Source: Ardenticatenaceae bacterium
GTDB lineage: Bacteria; Chloroflexota; Anaerolineae; Promineifilales; Promineifilaceae
Reading direction: 5' to 3'
Length of the DNA stretch: 64,000 nt
NCBI GenBank assembly: GCA_030065875.1
Contig: JASJCR010000003.1
Span: 42,185-106,184 of the forward strand
Below are positions 50,661-58,500 of the stretch, piece by piece (within the stretch, counting starts at the first letter, position 1; each line of letters begins with the position of its first letter). The translations under genes and the position numbers were made by a program. Under the pieces are notes generated by a model. The model was not told the origin of the DNA, did not search any database, and saw only the letters and a program-made list of their open reading frames with translations.

Positions 50661-51173
50661 TCAGGATGCTTCTTCCGGCCGGTAGACAAATTCACCCACA
50701 ATGGGGCCGACAAATTCGCTCAAATTTTGGTGCCCGAGCATTTGCCTTACCACCTGGGATTCTCCTAAATGATACCAGTAGTGATAGATGTTATTGAGCA
50801 GCATTGTTCCGATATCATCTCGTTCGGGAACTCCCTCCCACTGCAGACGTCGCTGCATGTCGGCCTGGGTTAAGAGATCGAGAAAGAGATCGCTTTCAGC
50901 GGTAACTCGCTCCCAAATCGCCCAGGCCTCATTCAGGGGCGGGGCGCTGGCCGGTTTGCCTCCCTGAAAGCGGCTGACATCTTTGGCGATTGGCAAGCCG
51001 CGTCCCATCACCCCCCACACGATATGCTCGTTAAAGGCCAGATGGCCAATCATCCAACTGAGCGAATTGGTTGTGTTTAGCCGCTTAACCGCGTCGGCAG
51101 AAGAGACGTTTTCAAAGGCCCGCTGCCATTGGGCACGGGTGAAGCGAAGCTGATTGACGAGAGGATGGACCAT
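50661..51173 (-). CDS. DinB-like four-helix-bundle protein
   Basis: The 170-residue protein starts at ATG 51173, behind AGGAG with a 5-base gap. It has the DinB/YfiT-type pattern: LNTTNSLSWMIGHLAFNEHI with His44 and His50 in the second helix, and NNIYHYWYHLGESQVVR with His in a later helix, which together form the metal site. Members include thiol S-transferases (bacillithiol, mycothiol) and damage-inducible proteins of unknown role. It lies 23 bp after the NmrA-like gene on the same strand and probably shares its transcript, so the Rrf2 regulator may control both. Confidence 0.85.
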   Translation of the reverse strand: MVHPLVNQLRFTRAQWQRAFENVSSADAVKRLNTTNSLSWMIGHLAFNEHIVWGVMGRGLPIAKDVSRFQGGKPASAPPLNEAWAIWERVTAESDLFLDLLTQADMQRRLQWEGVPERDDIGTMLLNNIYHYWYHLGESQVVRQMLGHQNLSEFVGPIVGEFVYRPEEAS

Positions 51174-51196
51174 TATTACTCCTATGCCTAAAAAAA

Positions 51197-52030
51197 TTAT
51201 CGCCACTCGGCCGCGTTATCAGCCGCATATTGCTCGAAGGTAATGGGTTCACGACCGGTGGCCTCTTTTACCCCGCCGACCACCGGGGCGGCTCCTCCCT
51301 GACGCATCCCCTGAAACAGCCCGACCAGCATGTCGGCCATTTCGGCCGGGGCGCCTGACTGGGTCATGCCATCTTTAAACGCCTGATCGGAAATGGCGTT
51401 GTACTCAATCTGTCGACCGGCCGCCTTAGAGATCATTTCGACCACTTCGCCATGGGTCAAAGCCTGACCGCCGGTCAGATCATACTCCTTGTGGTGATGC
51501 TGTTTATCGGTCAGGGCGGCCACGGCCGATGAGGCGATGTCGCGCACGTCGATAAAGGAGACTTTGGCGTCGGCGGCCGGTAAGCTGAGGCTCCCGGTTT
51601 GCTTGAGCTCTTCGGCAAAGCTGCCCTCGGTGAAATTTTGCATAAACCAGTTCGGCCGCAGGATTGTATAGGGGATACCCGACTCTTTAACCGCCTGTTC
51701 CGCCTGCCCCAGCGGGGACTCCGGCGCATACTGCACCCCAAAGGCGGTCATCAAAACCACGTGTTGCAGATGGCCTGCCTTTTTGAGCAATGCCTGGAAA
51801 TCTGACGGGTTGATTTCCGGGGCGATCACAAACGCCCGTGTGGCACCGGCTACCGCCTCATCAAAGGTGCTGTGATCGGCATAATCAAACAGAATGGCCT
51901 GGGTGTTTGCCGTTGATGGATAGCTTTCCGGATGGCGCGTTGCCGCCCGCACCGGTTGACCCTGTTCTTCCAGCAGCGAAACGACCCGCCGGCCGACTTT
52001 CCCTGTAGCGCCAATAACTAAAGTTGTCAT
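51197..52030 (-). CDS. NmrA-like NAD(P)-binding protein (QorB/YwnB-like atypical SDR)
   Basis: The 277-residue protein has the glycine-rich motif MTTLVIGATGKVGRRVVSLL, the ATRHP turn binding NADP ribose phosphate, and family strands TILRPNWFMQNF and VSFIDVRDIASSAVAALT. It lacks the usual Y-x-x-x-K pair, as in NmrA-type redox sensors and quinone oxidoreductase 2. AGGAG lies 9 bases before ATG 52030. The Rrf2 operator TGTATC-N7-GTTACA is 17 bases upstream of the ATG. In Bacillus a similar Rrf2/NmrA-like pair exists (ywnA/ywnB). A role in quinone or electrophile stress is likely but inferred. Confidence 0.88.
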   Translation of the reverse strand: MTTLVIGATGKVGRRVVSLLEEQGQPVRAATRHPESYPSTANTQAILFDYADHSTFDEAVAGATRAFVIAPEINPSDFQALLKKAGHLQHVVLMTAFGVQYAPESPLGQAEQAVKESGIPYTILRPNWFMQNFTEGSFAEELKQTGSLSLPAADAKVSFIDVRDIASSAVAALTDKQHHHKEYDLTGGQALTHGEVVEMISKAAGRQIEYNAISDQAFKDGMTQSGAPAEMADMLVGLFQGMRQGGAAPVVGGVKEATGREPITFEQYAADNAAEWR

Positions 52031-52046
52031 GATCTGAACTCCTATA

Positions 52047-52065
52047 TGTATCTGTTGTGGTTACA
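52047..52065. promoter_or_regulatory. Rrf2-type operator upstream of the NmrA-like gene
   Basis: TGTATC-N7-GTTACA, a near-palindrome identical in form and spacing to the site at 52514-52532. The surrounding bases (GTGTAAC) also match. Confidence 0.7.
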
Positions 52066-52086
52066 CATTTTGATAAAAAAATGGGT

Positions 52087-52512
52087 TTATTCTTCTATGT
52101 GCGCAAATATTTTGTCTACCATATTCTGGATGGTGGTCGCCGCCAATTCCTCTTCCATCGCCGCTTCAGCCCGGTCAAAGACCGCCTGTAGGGGATCTTG
52201 AATGTGGCTGCCGCACGGACAAAGGGCGCTGGGGGGGGAGGCGTGCAGCGGAAAGACCTTTCCGCTTTGGGTAGCCCGGTATGCCTGCAGCAGTGTAATT
52301 CGTTCTGGATGACCCCTCAGGCAGGCGCCGCCTTCCGCACCCATACGCGTTTCTACCAGGCCGGCCTCGGTTAGCTGGCCGATCACGCGACGAATAACCA
52401 CCGGGTTGGTGTTGACGCTGGCCGCAATCTGTTTTGAAGATTGGGGTTTGTCCTCGATGGCCAGAAGGGTGAGCACGTGGATGGCGACGGTGAATTGGCT
52501 ATTTACGCTCAT
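52087..52512 (-). CDS. Rrf2-family transcriptional regulator
   Basis: The 141-residue protein starts at ATG 52512. The TTG 9 bases upstream lies inside the operator. The N-terminal winged helix-turn-helix is typical of Rrf2: SQFTVAIHVLTLLAIEDKPQ, SSKQIAASVNTNPVVIRRVI, GQLTEAGLVETRMGAEGGAC. Three Cys are present (Cys64, Cys98, Cys100, the latter two in ALCPCGS), so the protein may sense redox state or bind metal. An operator lies 2 bases before its own start and a second before the next gene in the transcript, indicating autoregulation and control of the NmrA-like and DinB genes. Confidence 0.92.
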   Translation of the reverse strand: MSVNSQFTVAIHVLTLLAIEDKPQSSKQIAASVNTNPVVIRRVIGQLTEAGLVETRMGAEGGACLRGHPERITLLQAYRATQSGKVFPLHASPPSALCPCGSHIQDPLQAVFDRAEAAMEEELAATTIQNMVDKIFAHIEE

Positions 52513-52513
52513 T

Positions 52514-52532
52514 TGTATCAATGGTAGTTACA
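52514..52532. promoter_or_regulatory. Rrf2-type operator upstream of the rrf2 gene
   Basis: TGTATC-N7-GTTACA, 2 bases before the Rrf2 ATG. It shares both half sites and spacing with 52047-52065, while the central 7 bases differ. Confidence 0.7.
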
Positions 52533-52592
52533 CATAGCATTTTTGTCAAGGCCAAAAGGAGTTTAATTTTTTTTCCGGGATAAAACGCTGCT

Positions 52593-53474
52593 TCACGGTA
52601 AAAATTCATTGACGGTCGCGGCAAAACGCCTCGGATCTTCTAGATCGGGCAAGTGACCACACCCTTCAAAACAAACCACGTTGGCCTGCGGCGCTAGCCC
52701 CTGAATCGAGTGAAAATTGGTGTGACGGTGGGTCCGATCGCGATTGCCGTAGATGACCAGGGTGGGGTGGGATACGCCAAACACATCTTCTTGTTGGGTC
52801 CGGCTCAGACCCTGAACCAGGCTGGCCAGGCAAAAACAGCCGCCTTCCCGTACCGCCCGATGGGCGTGTTCGACAAAAAATGCGCGGCTGCCGCTTTTTC
52901 TGGGCAGGGCAGCATCAAACCACGTCCTGGCGAATTTCCGCTTGGTACTGCTCATAATCAGCTGGCCCACAACCGGTAATTTTAGCGGCCGGGGAATCAC
53001 CCGTTCGGTCCACGTTCGCATCGCTTCCAGGTCGGGTGTCTGGCTGAGAATGAGGCGGTCGACCCGTGTAGGATACCGTTTGGCAAAGGCCAGAGCAAAG
53101 AAGCCGTTGCCGCAGCTAAAGGCCAGCGAAGTTCGATTGATTTGGAGGGCGTCGAGGAGTTGGCCAATTACTTCGGCTGTTTCTCCGACCCCATAGCGAT
53201 GCCCTACGGCCGGAAATGAGAAACCAAAACCCGGTGCGTCGAAAATAACCACTCGATAATTTGGGCTGAGCTCGTTTATTAAAGCGGCATAATGTTCGAT
53301 TACGCACGGGCCATCCGGCGTTATGAGCACGGCCGGTTTGCTGCCGCCGGAGTCAAAAACACGCAGCCGGCCGCCGGCCGTCGGGACGAGTTTCATGTTT
53401 GAGCCCAAAGCGCGCTGGGCCAATTTGCCGCGCCCCAATCCCTGCAGGGCGCTGTCTAGTGCGTAACCAATCAT
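52593..53474 (-). CDS. Alpha/beta hydrolase with Cys at the nucleophile elbow
   Basis: The 293-residue protein has the alpha/beta hydrolase order: AVLITPDGPCVIEHY (oxyanion region), VVIFDAPGFGFSFP, elbow LAFSCGNGFF, TLVIYGNRDRTHRH, and catalytic His in FEGCGHLPDLEDP. At the elbow the usual G-x-S-x-G reads F-S-C-G-N-G, putting Cys121 at the nucleophile position. Cys nucleophiles are known in dienelactone hydrolases, but most serine-type families would be impaired. Its ATG overlaps the sigma factor stop by 4 bases, so it is translated together with that sigma factor and may be its partner or first target. Confidence 0.8.
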   Translation of the reverse strand: MIGYALDSALQGLGRGKLAQRALGSNMKLVPTAGGRLRVFDSGGSKPAVLITPDGPCVIEHYAALINELSPNYRVVIFDAPGFGFSFPAVGHRYGVGETAEVIGQLLDALQINRTSLAFSCGNGFFALAFAKRYPTRVDRLILSQTPDLEAMRTWTERVIPRPLKLPVVGQLIMSSTKRKFARTWFDAALPRKSGSRAFFVEHAHRAVREGGCFCLASLVQGLSRTQQEDVFGVSHPTLVIYGNRDRTHRHTNFHSIQGLAPQANVVCFEGCGHLPDLEDPRRFAATVNEFLP

Positions 53475-54295
53475 GAGTTGATAATCTCCTTGATGGCAGC
53501 GGCATACGAGTCCGATGCCTGGTAAAGTGGATGAGCCCGCAGCAGCGCGGCCGTGCGGCGATGTTTGGCCAGAGTGGCCTGTTCCGCCAGAAGTGCTTGC
53601 CGCTCGCTGGCTGCATCGGTCTGGTTGGCGTAATGAAGGTGATCGGGATCGATCAGTTTGGCACGGATTTTGTTTTGAACGTGTTTATGACAGCGGCAGG
53701 GATTTTTTTTGTCGACGATGCCGCAGTGGCCGGTGACAAAATCCACCATCCTGGAGCGGGCTCTCGAAAGTCGTTTGCGAAAAGCAGCCGGTGAAATCTC
53801 CAAAATTGCGCCGCCTTCTTTGCTTGTCACCCCATAAAGCTCCCCGAGAATCAGGGCCATACGGTGGGGCTTGTCAAGGCACTGCAGCATGCCCAAGGTG
53901 CAGTGCCGCTTGACTTCTTCGATCAGGGACCGGTCTTCAACTTCTTCATCGGGTGTCCTTTCATAAAGGTGTAGACTGAACTGCAGTGCTTCTCCTAGCC
54001 TTTCAAAGCTGAGCGGCTGCCGCCGATTTTTTCGCTGCTCGTTGAGCAAATGATTGGTCGCCAGGCGATAAACCCAGGTCGTGAAGGCACTTTCCCCGCG
54101 AAAGCTGCTGAGGTGAGTGACAATTTTGATTAATATTTCCTGGGCCATATCCTCCGCATCCTGGGGATGCTGTAGCATACGCAGGGCCAGATTGTAAACG
54201 GGCATCTTGATCTGTTCAATCAATTTTTCCAGCGCATCTTGATGACCGGCCACGGCCTCCCGGACCAGCTTGTCTGTATCTTTACGATGGTTCAT
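53471..54295 (-). CDS. ECF sigma factor with Cys-rich C-terminal extension
   Basis: The 274-residue protein has sigma region 2 (VYNLALRMLQHPQDAEDMAQ and FTTWVYRLATNHLLNEQRKN) and region 4 (GELYGVTSKEGGAILEISPA, then FRKRLSRARSRMVDF). Beyond region 4 it carries about 85 extra residues with HCGIVDKKNPCRCHKHVQ (Cys191, Cys200, Cys202 plus His190, His203, His205), a likely metal- or redox-binding knot. No anti-sigma gene with a zinc-binding motif is adjacent, so the extension may provide control itself. GGGAGG lies 6 bases before ATG 54295. The hydrolase gene overlaps its stop. Confidence 0.88.
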   Translation of the reverse strand: MNHRKDTDKLVREAVAGHQDALEKLIEQIKMPVYNLALRMLQHPQDAEDMAQEILIKIVTHLSSFRGESAFTTWVYRLATNHLLNEQRKNRRQPLSFERLGEALQFSLHLYERTPDEEVEDRSLIEEVKRHCTLGMLQCLDKPHRMALILGELYGVTSKEGGAILEISPAAFRKRLSRARSRMVDFVTGHCGIVDKKNPCRCHKHVQNKIRAKLIDPDHLHYANQTDAASERQALLAEQATLAKHRRTAALLRAHPLYQASDSYAAAIKEIINS

Positions 54296-54409
54296 CCAGA
54301 ACCTCCCGCCATTTTTGAATGGAGCTTAACACCTTTTTAAAGTCATCAAACGATCTCCATCATCGGTTTCTTTTTAATTAGACACATCTGAGGATCGTTT
54401 GTGACGATT

Positions 54410-55216
54410 TTACGAAGATGAGCGACTGCGCTGCAGCTGAAAGTTGCCGTCATTCCTCGCCGCTCTACTATAGATATCTATGACTTGACCAGACTCTTCA
54501 ATCGTGACCGTAGACCAATTATTGGCAACATGTTGGCCGTTCAAAAATATTCCGCCGCCTGACGCTCCTTCTGCAAGTGTACTCTCCAGCACTATTGTTG
54601 GCACGCCGTCTAAAAGAAGAACCTCCCGAACCTTAACCCAGATGATATAGGCCTGCTGCCCATTCCAGTTGAGCTGGGCAACTTCAAAACCAGCCGTGAT
54701 TTTCTTGTCATGGGCGAATTGGGCCGATGGTACACCTAAAAAATCAAAAAAACCTTGATCGCCAAATTTTCCAAAATCTAGGACCAGCGTCTCCGCTTTT
54801 TCCGAGATAACGACAATATTTGTAAGGGGTGAGTGATCGATGAGCGGCCGGCCGTCCGCCCGATACAGCGAAAATGATTTGAATTGCTCCGTCGGGTTGG
54901 TGGTTATCTGTGATAGATCAAACGGAAAGTGATTGTGGGTGACCAGGTAACGACCGGCCATCACCGTCCCGTGACTGACCCCCGCACCGTGAATGTGCAG
55001 GCGGACAGCGGTGGCCAATAAAGCGTCTTCTTCCGCCGAGCGATCTTCTGGCACTGCTTGTACCGATAACGCTGATTCATTTGAGTTTATTTGAATCACT
55101 TCCTGTCTTGATCGAGTCATCGCTTCCCGACTGTTTTTTTGTGAACCACATCCAACGGTAATCATCAGTAAAGCGATGGTGACGAACCAGAACGACAATT
55201 TTTTTCCAGCGATCAT
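54410..55216 (-). CDS. Trypsin-like serine protease domain lipoprotein
   Basis: The 268-residue protein starts at ATG 55216, behind AAGGAG with a 9-base gap. A signal peptide ends in the lipobox TVGC (Cys23). The domain shows a chymotrypsin-like order: His94 or His96 in LVTHNHF, Asp147 in LVLDFG, and Ser219 in EGASGGGIF, where trypsins have GDSGGP. It is thus probably an active or decayed protease anchored outside the membrane. It is divergent from the giant BTAD-kinase-nSTAND-WD40 gene and upstream of the sigma factor gene on the same strand. A signalling link is an inference. Confidence 0.75.
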   Translation of the reverse strand: MIAGKKLSFWFVTIALLMITVGCGSQKNSREAMTRSRQEVIQINSNESALSVQAVPEDRSAEEDALLATAVRLHIHGAGVSHGTVMAGRYLVTHNHFPFDLSQITTNPTEQFKSFSLYRADGRPLIDHSPLTNIVVISEKAETLVLDFGKFGDQGFFDFLGVPSAQFAHDKKITAGFEVAQLNWNGQQAYIIWVKVREVLLLDGVPTIVLESTLAEGASGGGIFLNGQHVANNWSTVTIEESGQVIDIYSRAARNDGNFQLQRSRSSS

Positions 55217-55371
55217 GTTGCCAACTCCTTCTCTGTGGCCGGTCAACCGGCGTGTTGTTGAGTTGGCTTCAGGTTCGCTGGCGGCCGTCAACCGCTTAAA
55301 TACGAAATGCCTGCAGGTCGTCAGCTGGCGTCATCAAATCGTCAACAGACTGGAATTTCATGCTGATTCTG

Positions 55372-55401
55372 TTGACGCTTGCTCGACGATGTTGTTATAG
55401 T
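55372..55401 (+). promoter_or_regulatory. Promoter of the BTAD-kinase-STAND gene
   Basis: TTGACG (55372-55377), an 18-bp spacer and TATAGT (55396-55401). The predicted +1 near 55408 leaves a leader of about 120 bases, which contains the palindrome at 55487-55503. Confidence 0.5.
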
Positions 55402-55486
55402 GTTTACATTGGCTTACTGATCCGCGTAAACTTTCCTTGACCAAAAAATGAATAGGGACAGCACTTTCCTCAATGTGGGTTTTGTT

Positions 55487-55503
55487 GATTGAATCATTCA
55501 ATC
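55487..55503. promoter_or_regulatory. Perfect palindrome GATTGAAT-C-ATTCAATC
   Basis: A 17-bp perfect palindrome between the promoter and the start of the giant regulator gene, 23 bases before ATG 55527. Position and symmetry fit an operator. It could also form a small hairpin in the leader RNA. Confidence 0.5.
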
Positions 55504-55526
55504 GAACCTGCAAAGCGAGAACCAAC

Positions 55527-58500
55527 ATGAATCGCCTTTCACTCAATATCCTTGGACGTTTTTTTGCTAACTTGAATGGGCAGCCCCTACTCAAATTCCG
55601 CACCAATCGAGTACAGGCACTCCTGGTTTTTCTGGCCACCGAACAGGCGCTGGGCACGGCCGTTCACCGGCGTGAAGGGCTGCTTGATGTGTTCTGGCCC
55701 GGCTTACCAGAGAAGTCGGCCTACCAGAACCTTCGTCAGACCATTTATGAATTAAAGAAGATGTTTCCGGGCAAGGTGGATGGAAAGGAGACGCCGTTTC
55801 TTCTGGCTGACCGGCAAACGGTGGGTCTCAACCCGGCCTACCCGCTTGATTTTGACGTGGCCCACTTCCAAAAGCTTCTGCGCGGACAGCCCCCGCAGTG
55901 GGCCAAGGCTGTTGAGCTGTACCGCGGTGACTTCCTTGCTGATTTTTCCCTGCCGGACGCGGCCACCTTTGAACATTGGGTCCACGCTCGTCGCACCGCT
56001 TTCCGCCGGCAGATGCTCGACACCCTCTCCAGCCTGGCTACTCACTACAGCGATCACGGCTTTTTTGAGCAGGCGATCCCCTTTGCCCGCCGCCAGATCG
56101 CCCTGGAGTCCCTTCACGAACCGGCCTACCGGCAGCTAATGATCGCCCTGGCCCACAGCGGCCGCACCACCGAAGCGCTGACTCTCTTTGACGACCTGCA
56201 AACCCACCTGCACCAGGAGCTGGGGGTCAAGCCCGATGCCACCTCCCGGGCGCTTTTCAAACAAATCGCCCGAGGCGAACTGCCGATGGGCACAACCGGC
56301 CAGCTGCGCGGCTTTGACCTGCAGGAGCAGATCGGGGCCGGGAGCTTTGGCGCGGTCTACCGAGCGATGCAGCAGGCTGTTGATCGAGAGGTGGCCATCA
56401 AAATTATTTTGCCCAAATATGCCAACGACCCCGATTTTATTCGCCATTTTGAAGCGGAAGCGCAAACGATCGCCCGCCTGGAACACCCTCACATCGTTCC
56501 CCTCTATGACTACTGGCGCGAGCCGCACAACGCCTACCTGGTGATGCGCCTCCTGCGCGGCGGCAGCCTGCAGCAGGCCCTGACCGACGGAGGCTGGGAA
56601 GCTGAGCCGGCCGTGCGGCTGGTGGACCAAATCACCGATGCCCTGCACACCGCCCATCAGCAGCACATCATTCACCGCGACATCAAGGCGGGTAACATCC
56701 TGCTTGACGAGGGAGGCAACGCCTATCTCTCTGATTTTGGCATCGCTCATGATTTACATGCTGCGGCTCTGGCAACTGTTGACGAGCGGGTGTTGACCTC
56801 CCTCTCCTCCGTTTCCCCCGAGCAGATTCGCCGCGAGCCGCTTACCCCAGCCACCGATATCTACAGCCTGGGGGTGCTGCTCTTTCACCTGTTGAGCGGC
56901 CGGGTTCCTTTTGAAGGCAGCTCGCCGGCCGAGCGGCTCTACAAGCACGCCCACGAGCTGCTCCCCTCGATCCGCGAGCGGCGGCCGGATTTGCCCCCGG
57001 CGGTCGATGAGGTGATCCAGCGAGCCACGGCCAAGGCTCCGGCCGAGCGCTTCACCTCCCCTCTGGTTGTGGCTGAGGCGTTCCGTCAGGCGCTCACCCA
57101 GCCGGGTCTGCTGCTGCCGCTGCCGGCCGCCCCTGTGCTGGAGATCGACAACCCGTACAAGGGGCTGCAGGCGTTTGCCGCCAGCGACGCCCGCCTCTTT
57201 TTTGGCCGGGAAGAGATGGTGGCGCGGCTGCACGATCGCTTCCAGGCGGGAGAGCGTTTTGTGGCCGTCATCGGCCCCAGCGGCTCCGGCAAATCATCGC
57301 TCGTGCGGGCCGGTCTGGTGCCTGCACTACGGCAGGAGAAGAATTCCCCCTGGTTTACGATTGACATGATCCCCGGCAGCCATCCGTTTGAAGAGCTGGA
57401 GCTGGCCCTGCAGCGCGTGGCCGTGCGCACCTACCCCTCGCTGCTGCCGGAGATGAAGGGAGATGAGCGGGGGATTGTGCGGGCGGTGCGCAAGGTGGTG
57501 CCGGATGAAGGCAGCCCGCTGCTGCTGGTCATCGACCAGTTTGAGGAGATCTTTACCCTGGTGGAAGATCCCAGGTTGGCCCAGCAGTTTGTGCGCGGGC
57601 TTCAGGTGGCGCTGGCAGACCGGCGTTCGCCGCTGCGGCTGGTGATCACCCTGCGGGCGGATTTCTACGATCGAGTGCTGCTCATGCCCGATTTTAGCGA
57701 GCTGGTCCGGACCCAGACCGAGGTCGTGACCCCTATGAGGGCGGAAGAGCTGGCGAGGACGATTCGACGGCCGGCCGCGCTGACCGGGGTGGTCGTGGAG
57801 GCGGACCTGGTAACGCAAATGATCGCCGATGTGACCGAGCAGCCGGGCAGCCTGCCGCTGCTGCAGTACTCCCTTGCCGAGCTGTACCGGCGGCGTCAGG
57901 ATGGAGCGTTGACGGCCGAGCTGTACCGGGCATTTGGCGGCATCAGCGGGGCGATTGGGCGGCGGGCGGAAGAGATTTTTGGCGCGCTAAAGCCGGGCGA
58001 GCAAGAAGCGGTCAAGCAGCTGTTTCTGCGCCTGGTGACCCTTGGGGAAGGGGTAGAGGACACGCGGCGGCGGGTGCGTCAGGCTGAGTTGACAAACCTC
58101 GATGGGCAGGAAGCGGCAGACATAAGCCGGGCAATTCAGACATTTGGTGAAGAACGGCTTTTGTCGTTTGACCGGGACGTGTTAAACCGGGAGCCAACAG
58201 TCGAGGTGGCCCATGAGGCGCTGCTGCGGGAGTGGCCGCGGCTGCGAGGGTGGCTGCAGGAGAGCCGGGAGGATGTGCGCCGCCAGCGGGAGCTGGCCGC
58301 AGCGGCCGGGCAGTGGGCGAAAAGCGGCGGCGAAGAGAGTTATTTGCTGCGGGGCAGCCGGCTGGCCACGTTTGAGGCGTGGCGGGAGACGGCCGGTGTA
58401 GCCCTCACCTCAGAGGAGAAAACCTACTTACAGAAGAGCATCGCCGCGCGGGATGAGCGGCAGGCGGCCGAGATGGCCCGACGGCAGCGGGAGCTGCAAA

